A stretch of 37,405 nt of DNA from Anaerolineae bacterium (GTDB lineage Bacteria > Chloroflexota > Anaerolineae > Anaerolineales > Villigracilaceae). Shown one piece after another: positions 15,064 through 23,339 of the stretch. The DNA lies in the NCBI GenBank assembly GCA_022013685.1, contig JAKLPV010000113.1:1-37405 (forward strand), written 5' to 3'. The first letter of the stretch is position 1. Every line of letters begins with the position of its first letter. The notes beneath the pieces are model-generated. The model had not been told where the DNA came from and made no database searches. It saw only the letters and a list, made by a program, of their open reading frames with translations. Both the position numbers and the translations under genes were made by a program.

Positions 15064-16311
15064 TTATCCCATCGAAACAGCCATCACATCGTAATAGGTT
15101 CCCGCGCCGAAACCGTCGAAAAGAACGTGGTCGCCGGGGTTGATCTCCTGCAACCGGCGCAGGAAGGCAATCGCACACGAGGCCGCGCTGACGTTGCCAA
15201 AATCGTGCAGCAGCCAGGGCATCGGGAAGTTGATGCCTTCCTTGACCAGTTGTTTGGCCTTGAGCAGGTTGATTTTGTAGTTGGCGTGGTGGACAATCGC
15301 CACGTTGATGGCGCGTCCTGACTGGCCGAGTTTCTCCATCAGGGCCTGGTATTGCAAATGAACATCGGTCACCACTTCGACACCGCTGCGCACGAAGAGC
15401 TTGACCATGCCCATCAGCCCGGCCATGACAATCGGCAGGCCGTCAACCGGTTCGTGCATCATCCCGGCCACACGAATGTGATTGGAAGTATCCTGCTGCA
15501 CTTCGAGCAGCGATTTGCCAGAAACCCTTTCCTTCGAGTGCGGATAGTACATGCGCACTTGCAGCAAACCTTCCTCGTCATAGTTTTCGTGGCTGCGCCC
15601 GGCCAGCAGTTTTATATTTTCACCCGGCACGACACCAAACAGCCCCATGCCGTTGCCGAAGAGTTGCAGGGCGTTCTTGTCGCGGGCGTGGCTGGTGAAG
15701 CGGCTCAGACCTTCAATGCCGCCGACCAGAACTTTCTTCCCGGCCAGTTCTTCGGCCACGTTAATCTGACCCGGCAGGGCCAACCCGGGGTTAATTGCCA
15801 GGTTGAGCGCACCCATCGAGCCATCGCAAGCCTTATGGACGCTGACCTTGAGGGCTTCATCGCGCATCCCGGCCCGGCGGGCGATTTGGGACACATAATC
15901 TTCCGAAACCGGGGCGCTCATCCCAACCAGCAGGCCGTCCACCTCACCCGGCTCCCAGCCATTGGCCTGGGCCGCCGCGCGAACCAGCCGCGCGCCAACT
16001 TCCAACTCCACTTCCAGGTGATCAGCTTCGCTCAAATCCGGGATGTGCATGCGGTGATGGAATCCCAGCTCACCGAGATTCATGACTTCAGCCTGGGACA
16101 GTTCTTCACCCAACCGATTGCCGACAAACTCGGGTAGGGTCTGGTTATCAAAATTATTTCCCCAGCCACCATAAGCGCCGCCCAGCCCCAGGGCGCTGTT
16201 GGTAACGCGCTCAATGCCGACTTTGACCCCCTGAGCAATGTTCAAAACATCATTTTCAACGTTGGGCCGCTCGTAAAACGAGGGCAAAACAGGTTGGGAA
16301 TTTTCACTCAT
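15064..16311 (-). CDS. 3-oxoacyl-ACP synthase III-like (thiolase-fold) enzyme
   Basis: The 415-residue protein carries the complete KAS III triad: Cys162 in VHKACDGSMGALN, His341 in the HxAN motif VHHANYKIN, and Asn373 in DFGNVSAASCA. KAS III-type enzymes condense an acyl-CoA with malonyl-ACP or a second acyl unit. This protein is about 90 residues longer than FabH, mainly in the N-terminal region (about 1-80) and around 225-300, which points to a specialised condensing enzyme rather than housekeeping FabH. No ACP, ketoreductase or other fatty-acid genes adjoin it, so its pathway is unclear. AAGGAG lies upstream of the ATG on the minus strand. It is divergent from the toroid gene at 16431. 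Confidence 0.85.
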   Translation of the reverse strand: MSENSQPVLPSFYERPNVENDVLNIAQGVKVGIERVTNSALGLGGAYGGWGNNFDNQTLPEFVGNRLGEELSQAEVMNLGELGFHHRMHIPDLSEADHLEVELEVGARLVRAAAQANGWEPGEVDGLLVGMSAPVSEDYVSQIARRAGMRDEALKVSVHKACDGSMGALNLAINPGLALPGQINVAEELAGKKVLVGGIEGLSRFTSHARDKNALQLFGNGMGLFGVVPGENIKLLAGRSHENYDEEGLLQVRMYYPHSKERVSGKSLLEVQQDTSNHIRVAGMMHEPVDGLPIVMAGLMGMVKLFVRSGVEVVTDVHLQYQALMEKLGQSGRAINVAIVHHANYKINLLKAKQLVKEGINFPMPWLLHDFGNVSAASCAIAFLRRLQEINPGDHVLFDGFGAGTYYDVMAVSMG

Positions 16312-16415
16312 TTCTATCTCCTTAGTCTTGCTGTTACCATAAATTTGGATGTTACAACCCCGTCGCAGTCAAGGGGGTTCTCCAAAAACAGTTTTTTCGT
16401 ATTCGCCCTGAAGGC

Positions 16416-16430
16416 ATGTATAATTTTGCT
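16416..16430 (+). promoter_or_regulatory. Extended -10 promoter giving a leaderless mRNA
   Basis: TATAAT lies at 16419-16424, 6 nt before the ATG at 16431, in the sequence ATGTATAAT. The predicted transcription start falls at or next to the start codon. No convincing -35 box is present. Confidence 0.6.
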
Positions 16431-17360
16431 ATGGAAACACATTCAGAAACCATCAGATGGCTTTTGCAAGGGGACGCGGCCGTTCGCTGGCAGGTTTTGC
16501 GCGATTTGTGCAATGAGCCTGCCCACGTTTACGAAAACGAACGCGCCCAGGTTGCAAGCGAAGGCTGGGGCGCACAATTGCTATCCAGGCAGGATGCAGA
16601 CGGTCACTGGGGCGGCGGCATTTACTCGCCAAAATGGAAGAGCACCACCTATACCCTGCTCCTGCTGCGCCAATTGGGCCTGCCGCCTGAAAATCCGCAG
16701 GCTTTACGCGGCTGCGAGAAATTCTTCTTCCGAGGCCTGGAAAAAGATGGCGGCATCAATTTTTGGAAAAGTTTCCAGCACAGCGAAACCTGCATAAACG
16801 GAATGCTGCTGGCGCTGCTCTCCTACTTCCGTTTCCCCGACGAACGCATCCACAGCGTTGCTGCGTTCCTGCTGTGCGAACAAATGCCGGACGGCGGCTG
16901 GAATTGCGAGCGGATCAAGGGCGCCACACACGCCTCGTTCCATACCACCCTTTCGGTGCTTGAAGGGCTGGATGAGTACGGAGCGCGCTACCCCGAAAAC
17001 TTGTCCGCCGTTATCGAAGCCCGCGCCAAAGCCCACGAGTTTCTGTTGCAGCATCGCCTGTATAAATCGCACCGAACCGGTGAGCCAGCCAACTACCAGA
17101 TGACCCTGATGCACTTTCCTCCGCGCTGGCGCTACGATTTTCTGCGCGGCCTCGACTATTTTCAGTCTGTCAAAGCTCGAAAAGACGAACGCGTGTCAGA
17201 CGCTGTCAGTTTGCTCATACAAAAACAAGATCACAACGGGCACTGGCCGCTCAACGCCCCCTGGCCCGGACTGGTCTACTTCCACATGGAAGAAACCGGC
17301 CAGCCCAGCCGCTGGAACACACTGCGCGCCTTGCGCGTGCTAAAATGGTGGCATTCTTAA
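16431..17360 (+). CDS. Alpha/alpha-toroid (prenyltransferase/squalene-cyclase-like) protein
   Basis: The 309-residue soluble protein contains repeated segments of the terpenoid cyclase/prenyltransferase toroid type: QDADGHWGGG (54-63), EQMPDGGWNCE (about 151-161) and QKQDHNGHWPLN (about 269-280), each followed by helices. These resemble the QW motifs of squalene cyclases, but the protein is about half their length and lacks the DXDD protonation motif, so it is not a cyclase. The function is unknown; sugar- or protein-processing roles occur in related toroid proteins. I chose ATG 16431 over 16416 because the codons before it overlap the -10 box. It is followed after 15 bp by the deaminase gene, probably in one transcript. 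Confidence 0.78.
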   Translation: METHSETIRWLLQGDAAVRWQVLRDLCNEPAHVYENERAQVASEGWGAQLLSRQDADGHWGGGIYSPKWKSTTYTLLLLRQLGLPPENPQALRGCEKFFFRGLEKDGGINFWKSFQHSETCINGMLLALLSYFRFPDERIHSVAAFLLCEQMPDGGWNCERIKGATHASFHTTLSVLEGLDEYGARYPENLSAVIEARAKAHEFLLQHRLYKSHRTGEPANYQMTLMHFPPRWRYDFLRGLDYFQSVKARKDERVSDAVSLLIQKQDHNGHWPLNAPWPGLVYFHMEETGQPSRWNTLRALRVLKWWHS

Positions 17361-17375
17361 ACTCAGGAGAACTCT

Positions 17376-17798
17376 ATGCGCCCCGATTGGGACTCTTACT
17401 TCATGAAAATCGCGTCTGCTGTTTCAGAACGTTCGACCTGCGACCGGGCTTTCGTTGGTAGCGTCCTGGTGCGCGACAAACGCATCCTGACCAGCGGCTT
17501 CAACGGTTCCCCGGCCGGGCAGGAACACTGTGACGAGGCCGGCCACCTGATTGTGGATGGGCATTGCGTCCGCACCATTCACGCGGAAACCAACGCCATC
17601 ATCCAGGCCGCCCTGCACGGCGTTTCAACCAAGGGCGCGACCTGTTATGTCACTCATTTTCCGTGCATCAACTGCACCAAAGTGCTGATCAACGCCGGTA
17701 TCACCCGCATTGTCTACGGTGAAGCCTACCGGCTGGATGAGAATGCGCTCGAATTCCTGAAGAAAGCCAACATCGAAGCAGTAGCCTTCAGTAAATAG
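17376..17798 (+). CDS. dCMP/cytidine deaminase family (ComEB-like)
   Basis: The 140-residue zinc deaminase has the family motif HAE (His69, Glu71) in RTIHAETNAIIQAA and PCINC (Cys97, Cys100) in THFPCINCTKVLINAG, the ligands of the catalytic zinc. An extra Cys/His group (Cys22, Cys52, Cys64) near the N-terminus resembles the second site of dCMP deaminases. It likely deaminates dCMP to dUMP for thymidylate supply; tRNA or riboflavin-type deaminases are less likely because of length and the SGFNGSPAG segment. AGGAG precedes the ATG. Confidence 0.9.
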   Translation: MRPDWDSYFMKIASAVSERSTCDRAFVGSVLVRDKRILTSGFNGSPAGQEHCDEAGHLIVDGHCVRTIHAETNAIIQAALHGVSTKGATCYVTHFPCINCTKVLINAGITRIVYGEAYRLDENALEFLKKANIEAVAFSK

Positions 17799-17799
17799 A

Positions 17800-17835
17800 A
17801 AGATGGCCCGGCTAAAAAGCCAGGCCATCTTTCAA
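17800..17835. terminator. Bidirectional terminator
   Basis: AAGATGGCC (17800-17808) pairs with GGCCATCTT (17823-17831), with an inner GGCT-AAAA-AGCC stem. It separates the converging deaminase gene and the minus-strand lipoprotein. Confidence 0.85.
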
Positions 17836-17853
17836 AATTCAGCAGCGGCGGAA

Positions 17854-18471
17854 TTACTCGCTGACAAAACGCAAGGTCAGGGCAATTTGTTCAACCAGTT
17901 CCAGGTCGCCTTCGCCTGCCAGGGTCAAGTAGCGATCGTCCAACGGGGTGAGCAGGAAGAAGGTGCGCTTTTGATCAGTGGTCTCAACGATAAAAACCCG
18001 AACCGCCTGGCCGTTATCCAGGATCCATTCTTCAGAGGAAAGAACCGTAAAGCCGGAGGCTTCCCAGGCCGTTTGGCGCACCTCCACATAAGCTGCCAGA
18101 TCGTTGTGAGGTTCCCACAGATTGACCAGCAAGTTAACAGTGGTTGAGTTATCCGGCGAACTCATTACGGTCTGGGTGGCGCGGTCACCAATCACCATCG
18201 ACTCGCCGATCGCCCAGGTCGCGGGCAAATCCATCAGCAGGTTAATCTCGGCGTTTTCATAAGTGACCGACTCCATCGGCAAGGCGGGAACCTTGCTGGC
18301 AGGCTTTTCGGTGGGGAGGGGTTCCGGGGTTATGGGCTGCTCCGTTGGGGCGCTTGCGACCGTAGCTGGCAGGGTGGCCGCATCTGATGGTGCGGTTACA
18401 ATCGGCAAACAAGCCGAAAACAACAGGCTCGCAACCACAAGCAAAAACATGGGGGAAAATTTGGGTGTCAT
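17854..18471 (-). CDS. Lipoprotein of unknown function
   Basis: The 205-residue lipoprotein has a hydrophobic signal (about 7-20) ending in the lipobox LFSAC with Cys21. A Thr/Pro/Ala-rich linker (about 25-65) follows, then a globular domain of about 135 residues containing INLLMDLPATWAIGES and LTPLDDRYLTLAGEGDL. Its beta-rich pattern resembles PsbP/Mog1-like folds, but I cannot assign a family. It is probably anchored to the outer face of the cytoplasmic membrane. The start at 18471 is chosen because AGGAG lies upstream; 24 further in-frame codons to 18543 would disrupt the signal peptide. Confidence 0.8.
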   Translation of the reverse strand: MTPKFSPMFLLVVASLLFSACLPIVTAPSDAATLPATVASAPTEQPITPEPLPTEKPASKVPALPMESVTYENAEINLLMDLPATWAIGESMVIGDRATQTVMSSPDNSTTVNLLVNLWEPHNDLAAYVEVRQTAWEASGFTVLSSEEWILDNGQAVRVFIVETTDQKRTFFLLTPLDDRYLTLAGEGDLELVEQIALTLRFVSE

Positions 18472-18534
18472 TTTATATACTCCTATAGTTGGTTTGACCC
18501 CGTAATGACGCCAACCAACAAGGTTATGTTCCTC

Positions 18535-18580
18535 AAGAATCAAAAACAGGAGCCATTTGCGCTCCTGTTTTTGATTCTCA
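18535..18580 (-). terminator. Terminator with 17-bp perfect stem
   Basis: GAATCAAAAACAGGAGC (18537-18553) pairs perfectly with 18561-18577 around a 7-nt loop. It lies just downstream of the minus-strand gene 18592-19095. Confidence 0.88.
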
Positions 18581-18591
18581 TTGGTAAAAAT

Positions 18592-19095
18592 TTACATATC
18601 TTCAAAACGAATGGTGACATTCACCGAACCGCTGCCCAGATCGACCGCCTGGATGACAATCGCCTGGCCGCTTTCGTGGCCATCAAAGACAATACTAAAG
18701 GTTGTGTCGGTGATTGCGGTGTTGATCTCACGCTCGGTATATCCTTCGGCTGCGAGCGAATCACGATAAAACGCCAAAGATTCCTCAATGGACAAACCGG
18801 TCTGGAAAGAGATCATTCCGCCGCCCAGGTCATAACCGTTCGAGGCATCGTCGGGGACGGGGAACTCGGTCTCAAACCCGAGGCCAGCAGATGGGGCGGA
18901 TTCTTCCGCCTCAGTGGGCTGCTCAACTTCCTGCTCCTGGGTCGGTTCCGGCGCCTCGGGCAGGGTTTCTTCTTCCATGGGGGCCGCTGGTTCGGGGGCC
19001 GAGTCGCCACCTCCGGTCAGGGCCTGGCAGGCCAGCGAGGCCAGTACCAGAACAGAAAGTACAAGTAAAAAACGGGCAGAACGGGTCATTTTCAC
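18592..19095 (-). CDS. Small lipoprotein with Glu/Pro-rich linker
   Basis: The 167-residue lipoprotein has a hydrophobic signal ending in LASLAC with Cys23. A long acidic Glu/Pro/Thr/Ala-rich linker (about 30-72) leads to a compact alpha/beta domain of about 90 residues, with FPVPDDASNG and SIEESLAFYRDSLAAEGY. This domain type occurs in Chloroflexota lipoproteins without a known function. The start is ambiguous: GTG at 19095 has GGAG 5 nt upstream, while ATG at 19089 is 11 nt from it; both keep the same lipobox. It is followed on its own strand by a strong terminator and then another lipoprotein gene, possibly a family pair. Confidence 0.8.
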   Translation of the reverse strand: MKMTRSARFLLVLSVLVLASLACQALTGGGDSAPEPAAPMEEETLPEAPEPTQEQEVEQPTEAEESAPSAGLGFETEFPVPDDASNGYDLGGGMISFQTGLSIEESLAFYRDSLAAEGYTEREINTAITDTTFSIVFDGHESGQAIVIQAVDLGSGSVNVTIRFEDM

Positions 19096-19175
19096 AGCTT
19101 CTCCTTTGGGGGAATCGAATAAGAATCATTTTAGCAAGAAAAGACCTTCATTCAATCCACCCAATGGGGGATTTT

Positions 19176-19808
19176 TTAATACAGCATAGCAAACAGGCAA
19201 ATCGGCAGGCCGCGCTCATTGCGTTCCAGTTTGGCCAATTGTTCCACCGGGTGTGAAAGATGGCGTTCCATCAGGGATTTATCCAGCAGGCACAGGGCCG
19301 GGTGGTCAGCAATGATCGCCGCATATGGGCACTGCCCAAGGATCAGGCGCGGCCCGGCCGCATGCGCCTCCCAATGGGACTGATAGTGCATCTGGTTCAA
19401 GGTTTCAACGGTGGCTGCCAAACGCCGGGTAATATGGCTGGAGCGGTCCGCGGGCAGGTTCGGCGAAATCCGCTCGGCCAGGCGGCGCAAAAAGGCGGGC
19501 CGCTCCGCTTCAGGCAGCGAATCGATAAACTCACCCAGCAGTGCCGAAGAAAGCGCGGACAAGTTATCGCCCAACGCCAGCCGACTAAGACAATAAATTT
19601 TATACGGGCGCCCGCGCGCCCCATCCATCCGCAGCCCGCCAACATCCACCAGGCCATCGGCCAGCAGGCGAGACAGGTGGTGGCGGATATTGGCAGGCGT
19701 CACCCGCAGGGCCTTGCCCAGTTCAACTGAGGTGGCGCTGGTTTGCTTGCGCAAATAATTCAAGATTTTCTGGCGGGAATTGGTTTTTGGCAGGGTGACA
19801 TTTGTCAT
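19176..19808 (-). CDS. SufR-like winged-helix regulator with predicted Fe-S site
   Basis: The 210-residue protein has an N-terminal ArsR/DeoR-type winged helix (about 10-72, with VTPANIRHHLSRLLADGLVD) and a C-terminal part with cysteines at 160, 173 and 204. The spacing C-x12-C-x30-C and the context GQCPYAAIIADHPALC strongly resemble SufR, the repressor of the suf operon, whose three cysteines bind a [4Fe-4S] cluster. It therefore probably senses Fe-S or redox status. It is divergent from iscX-nuoBCDI and shares its 89-bp promoter region. Known SufR targets are suf genes, none of which is visible here. Regulation of the adjacent operon is inference. Confidence 0.8.
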   Translation of the reverse strand: MTNVTLPKTNSRQKILNYLRKQTSATSVELGKALRVTPANIRHHLSRLLADGLVDVGGLRMDGARGRPYKIYCLSRLALGDNLSALSSALLGEFIDSLPEAERPAFLRRLAERISPNLPADRSSHITRRLAATVETLNQMHYQSHWEAHAAGPRLILGQCPYAAIIADHPALCLLDKSLMERHLSHPVEQLAKLERNERGLPICLFAMLY

Positions 19809-19829
19809 AAGTTTTTCACTTTACGATTT

Positions 19830-19849
19830 ATGAAAACATATATTATCAT
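19830..19849. promoter_or_regulatory. Candidate operator palindrome
   Basis: ATGAAAACATATATTATCAT is an imperfect 20-bp palindrome in the intergenic region between the divergent regulator and iscX genes. It lies 22 bp upstream of the regulator start and just before the iscX -35 box, a plausible position for autoregulation. Confidence 0.4.
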
Positions 19850-19856
19850 AATTACG

Positions 19857-19885
19857 TTGACCAGAGCTAAGGGTAAAGATATAAT
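19857..19885 (+). promoter_or_regulatory. Promoter of iscX-nuoB-nuoCD-nuoI
   Basis: TTGACC (19857-19862), a 17-bp spacer and TATAAT (19880-19885) give a near-consensus sigma-70 promoter. The predicted start near 19892 leaves a leader of only about 6 nt before the iscX ATG. Confidence 0.82.
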
Positions 19886-19897
19886 TTTCACAATCGT

Positions 19898-20116
19898 ATG
19901 GCTGACCCGCTTAATTGGGATTCCACCTTTGCAATTGCACTGGCCTTGAAAAATATCCATCCACGAGTTGACTTTGAAAAGGTCTCTCTGGGGGATATCT
20001 ATCGTTGGACAATAGCACTGGAAAGTTTCGAAGATGACCCGGCGCTGGCCAACGATGAAATTTTGTCTGCCATCTACCAAGATTGGTTCGAGGAGACGCT
20101 TAATGACCCCAAATGA
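19898..20116 (+). CDS. iscX: Fe-S assembly adaptor IscX
   Basis: The 72-residue protein matches IscX/YfhJ across its length: an N-terminal Trp-Asp segment (LNWDS), then [22 protein letters not shown], then the acidic [26 protein letters not shown], which in E. coli IscX is [24 protein letters not shown]. IscX binds the cysteine desulfurase IscS through its acidic face and tunes iron delivery or sulfur transfer for Fe-S assembly. It is normally the last gene of the isc operon, and its position here at the head of a complex I operon is unusual. nuoB starts inside its last codons (14-bp overlap), which indicates translational coupling. Confidence 0.88.
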   Translation: MADPLNWDSTFAIALALKNIHPRVDFEKVSLGDIYRWTIALESFEDDPALANDEILSAIYQDWFEETLNDPK

Positions 20117-20759
20117 ACTCAATACACCCGGTTATGACATTCCAGACGATCTGAAGAATGTTGTATCCATCACAACGCTCGATAAGATCTACAACTTCGG
20201 GCGGCGTTCATCGCTCTGGCCGATGATGTTCGGCCTGGCCTGCTGCGCGATCGAAATGATCGCGGCCCAGGCTTCCCGCTACGACCTGGCGCGCTTCGGC
20301 ATGGAAGTTATGCGCCCCAGCCCGCGTCAATGCGATGTCATGCTGGTGGCCGGAACCGTGACCAAGAAGATGCTGCCGGCCATCGTGCGCCTGTACAACC
20401 AGATGGCCGAACCGAAATATGTCGTCTCGATGGGCGCCTGCGCTTCAGGCGGCGGACCTTTCAAGGAAGGCTACAATGTTGTCGCCGGGATCGACAAATA
20501 CCTGCCGGTCGATGTCTACGTTCCCGGCTGCCCGCCCACCCCGCAGGCGCTCGTCTACGGGTTGATCAAACTCCAGGAAAAAATCGACAAGCAGTCGATC
20601 AAGACCGTGCGCTGGTACCAAAAAGGCGCAGATTCGGTTGAGGTGCCGATCCCGATGCTGGGGCCAGACCTGATCGACCCACGGCGCATCCCCGAGATCA
20701 AAGCCAAAGCTGCCGAGCTGGCCAATCCGCCTGCCCCGGTGGAAGAAAGCGCCGCATAG
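20103..20759 (+). CDS. nuoB: NADH-quinone oxidoreductase subunit B
   Basis: The 218-residue NuoB contains the four cysteine ligands of cluster N2: Cys47 and Cys48 in LACCAIEM, Cys113 in GACASGGG and Cys143 in [11 protein letters not shown]2 passes electrons to quinone at the NuoB-NuoD interface. GAGGAG before ATG 20103 and the overlap with iscX support this start. A C-terminal tail of about 40 residues rich in Ala/Glu/Pro is longer than in compact homologues. Confidence 0.95.
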   Translation: MTPNELNTPGYDIPDDLKNVVSITTLDKIYNFGRRSSLWPMMFGLACCAIEMIAAQASRYDLARFGMEVMRPSPRQCDVMLVAGTVTKKMLPAIVRLYNQMAEPKYVVSMGACASGGGPFKEGYNVVAGIDKYLPVDVYVPGCPPTPQALVYGLIKLQEKIDKQSIKTVRWYQKGADSVEVPIPMLGPDLIDPRRIPEIKAKAAELANPPAPVEESAA

Positions 20760-20768
20760 GAGACCGCC

Positions 20769-22538
20769 ATGACAACACCTGCTCCTGTTGAAACCCTTGA
20801 TTTATCTGCCATCGCAGGCCAAAAGCTGACCGAAAAATTCCCCGGCGCAATCACAGCCGATGCGCGCCCCGGTTATTCGGGTTGGATCATCGCCGCAGAA
20901 AAACTGACCGAAGCCGCCATTTACATCCGCGACGAACTGGGCTATGACCTGCTCTCCTCCGTTACCGGTGTGGACTATATCGCCGAAGAAAAAATGGAAG
21001 TGGTCTACCACGCCTATAAAACCACCGGCGGCCCGGCCCTGGTCTTCAAAGTCCAGGTCGCGCGCGTCGACCCGATCACCATCCCATCCCTGACCCCTGT
21101 CTGGACGGGCGCAGATTTCCAGGAACGCGAAATCTGGGACCTGTACGGGATCCGCTTCGAGGGCCACCCCGACCTGCGCCGCATCCTGATGTGGGAAGGT
21201 TTCGAAGGCCACCCCATGCGCAAGGATTGGAAAGAAGCCTTCTACGAAGAAGAGATCAAACCGTTTAAGTCGCGTTGGCCCGACGGCCAGCACGACTTCG
21301 CCGAAAACAAGACTCCCTTTGGCGACAACGTCAGCTTCGGAGCCGGGTTCGACCCCGAAAAATGGACCCCGACCGACCCCGAAGAAGCGCTCTACGGCTC
21401 GCTAAGAAAATACAAGACCGAAGTGAAAGACGGCATCCCGACTGACCACATCCTGGTCAATATGGGGCCGCAGCACCCTTCGACCCACGGCGTTTTCCGG
21501 GCAGTGGTCATGCTGGATGGTGAAAACGTCGTCAGCCTTAAACCGGTCATGGGCTACCTGCACCGCAACCATGAAAAAATCGGCGAGCGCAATACCTTCC
21601 TGCAAAACATGCCCTATACGGACCGGCTCGATTACTTCAACTCGATGTCGAATAACTGGGGTTACTCCCTGGCTGTCGAAAAATTGATGGGGATTCGGGT
21701 GGCAGAACGCGCCGAGTACATCCGCGTCATCATGGCCGAATTGAGCCGCATCCAGAACCACTTGATCTTGATCGGCATGTTGATGAACGACCTGGGCGCA
21801 TACTTCACCCCGGCCCTGTACGCCTTCGAGGAACGCGAACTGATTCTGGATATCTTCGAAGCCGTTGCCGGCTCGCGCATGATGTGCAACTACCACCGCT
21901 TTGGCGGGGTCGTGCGCGACATCCCCGAAGAGTGGATGAAGAAACTTCACGGCCTGGTCTTTGACCGTCTGGCCGCCAAAATCGACGAATTTGACAGCCT
22001 GTTGACCGAAAGCGAGCTGTTTGTCTCGCGCCTGAAGGGCATCGGCTATCTCAGCCCCGAGGACGCCATCCGCACCTCGATGACCGGCCCCATGCTGCGC
22101 GCTTCAGGCATCCCCTACGACATCCGCCGCGCCGATCCGTACAGTATCTACGACCGCTTCGACTTCAATGTGGCCGTGCGTTACAACGGCGACATGTATG
22201 ACCGCTACCTGATCCGCGTGGATGAAATGCGCGAATCGCTCAAGATTCTAGAGCAGGCTCTCAAACAGATCCCCGAAGGGCCGGTGATGAGCGTCAAGCC
22301 GACCTACCTGACCAAAGTCCCGGCCGGGGAGGCTTATGGACGCATCGAAGCCCCCAAAGGCGAGTTAGGCTTCTACGTCGTCTCGAACGGCAAGCCCAAT
22401 CCGTACCGCTACCACGTCCGCGCGCCATCGTTTATTAACCTGACCTCGCTCGAAATGACCTGCGTCAACGAAAAAATCGCAGACTTTGTCGCCATCCTCG
22501 GTGCGGTCGATATCGTGCTCGGCGAACTTGACCGGTAG
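20769..22538 (+). CDS. nuoCD: NADH-quinone oxidoreductase fused subunit C/D
   Basis: The 589-residue protein is NuoC (about 1-200, with the [25 protein letters not shown] signature) fused to NuoD (about 215-589, beginning [26 protein letters not shown]). The NuoD part keeps conserved residues of the quinone-binding cavity, including the HPSTHG loop, [13 protein letters not shown], and the C-terminal IVLGELDR. Fused C/D subunits occur in enterobacteria and some other lineages and have about the same length (close to 600 residues). GGAG precedes the ATG by 7 nt. It starts 9 bp after nuoB. Confidence 0.93.
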   Translation: MTTPAPVETLDLSAIAGQKLTEKFPGAITADARPGYSGWIIAAEKLTEAAIYIRDELGYDLLSSVTGVDYIAEEKMEVVYHAYKTTGGPALVFKVQVARVDPITIPSLTPVWTGADFQEREIWDLYGIRFEGHPDLRRILMWEGFEGHPMRKDWKEAFYEEEIKPFKSRWPDGQHDFAENKTPFGDNVSFGAGFDPEKWTPTDPEEALYGSLRKYKTEVKDGIPTDHILVNMGPQHPSTHGVFRAVVMLDGENVVSLKPVMGYLHRNHEKIGERNTFLQNMPYTDRLDYFNSMSNNWGYSLAVEKLMGIRVAERAEYIRVIMAELSRIQNHLILIGMLMNDLGAYFTPALYAFEERELILDIFEAVAGSRMMCNYHRFGGVVRDIPEEWMKKLHGLVFDRLAAKIDEFDSLLTESELFVSRLKGIGYLSPEDAIRTSMTGPMLRASGIPYDIRRADPYSIYDRFDFNVAVRYNGDMYDRYLIRVDEMRESLKILEQALKQIPEGPVMSVKPTYLTKVPAGEAYGRIEAPKGELGFYVVSNGKPNPYRYHVRAPSFINLTSLEMTCVNEKIADFVAILGAVDIVLGELDR

Positions 22539-22552
22539 AAGGGAGCAAACTT

Positions 22553-23167
22553 ATGGAAACTTATGGAAAAGGTATTCTCAAAGGCCTGATGGTAACGGCC
22601 AAGCACTTTCTTGACAGCTACCTTGAAGACATCAAGTGGTGGGGCCGGAAGCGTTACTTCAGCCCGGAAGGCATTGCTCATCGCAGCAGCAAAGACGCGA
22701 AAGGCACTTTCACCGTCCAATACCCTGAAGAAAAAGTGCCGGTGCCGGAAGAATTCCGCTATATCCCCTTGCTGGTCTATGATGAGGGCGAAAACGGCGC
22801 GAAAGACATCCGCTGTACATCCTGCGGTATCTGCGCCAAGGTCTGTCCGCCGCAATGCATCTGGATCGTGCGTGGAACCGACCCCGTTACCGGTCGCCCG
22901 GTGCAGCAACCTGCCGAATTCTACATCGATGCGGACATCTGCATGAACTGCGGTTTCTGCGCCGAATACTGCCCCTTCGACGCGATCAAGATGGATCACG
23001 ACTATGAGATTTCATCCTACGGGCGCAATTTACTCGACAAAGAGGCGTTGATGAAATCGGCCAAATACTACGCCGAAATTCGTCCGCTGAACAATGCCCG
23101 CGAAGAAGCCGCCCGCGCCGAAAAGGCCGCAGCCAAGGCAGCAGCCAAGGCAGCCGAAGCCGGCTAG
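22553..23167 (+). CDS. nuoI: NADH-quinone oxidoreductase subunit I
   Basis: The 204-residue ferredoxin-like NuoI has two C-x2-C-x2-C-x3-C motifs: Cys88, 91, 94 and 98 (CTSCGICAKVC) and Cys130, 133, 136 and 140 (CMNCGFCAEYC). These bind clusters N6a and N6b, which feed electrons to N2. The C-terminal 25 residues are an Ala/Lys/Glu-rich tail (REEAARAEKAAAKAAAK) unlike the core family and may form a helix. GGGAGC precedes ATG 22553. It is the last gene of the operon, followed by a strong terminator. Confidence 0.93.
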   Translation: METYGKGILKGLMVTAKHFLDSYLEDIKWWGRKRYFSPEGIAHRSSKDAKGTFTVQYPEEKVPVPEEFRYIPLLVYDEGENGAKDIRCTSCGICAKVCPPQCIWIVRGTDPVTGRPVQQPAEFYIDADICMNCGFCAEYCPFDAIKMDHDYEISSYGRNLLDKEALMKSAKYYAEIRPLNNAREEAARAEKAAAKAAAKAAEAG

Positions 23168-23186
23168 CACATATCCGTATCCAGGC

Positions 23187-23225
23187 CGAAACGGCCTCCA
23201 CAGCATTGTGGAGGCCGTTTGTTTA
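23187..23225 (+). terminator. Terminator of the nuo operon
   Basis: AAACGGCCTCCACA (23189-23202) pairs perfectly with TGTGGAGGCCGTTT (23207-23220) around GCAT, followed by GTTT. Confidence 0.88.
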
Positions 23226-23301
23226 CCCATTCCGGCGCGCAGTTGCTGAGACTTTTCTGCCGTTTGTGGCGTATATTAAACAGTCAAAAAAAGATTTGTT
23301 G

Positions 23302-23307
23302 TATAAT
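23302..23307 (+). promoter_or_regulatory. Probable -10 box for the NfeD gene
   Basis: TATAAT at 23302-23307 lies 32 bp before the ATG, which has AAGGAGG in between. No good -35 box is visible at the standard distance. Confidence 0.5.
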
Positions 23308-23339
23308 CAAATTGGCCTTAAGTTTTCAAGGAGGCAAAA

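Noticed and set aside
15352-16137. 261-codon + strand frame opposite the KAS III-like gene
   Set aside because: The minus-strand gene has a complete catalytic triad; the opposite frame has no recognisable domain.
16312-16400. Minus-strand promoter of the KAS III-like gene with TTGACT
   Set aside because: A TTGACT-like box is present but no acceptable -10 lies at 16-18 bp; I could not support the call.
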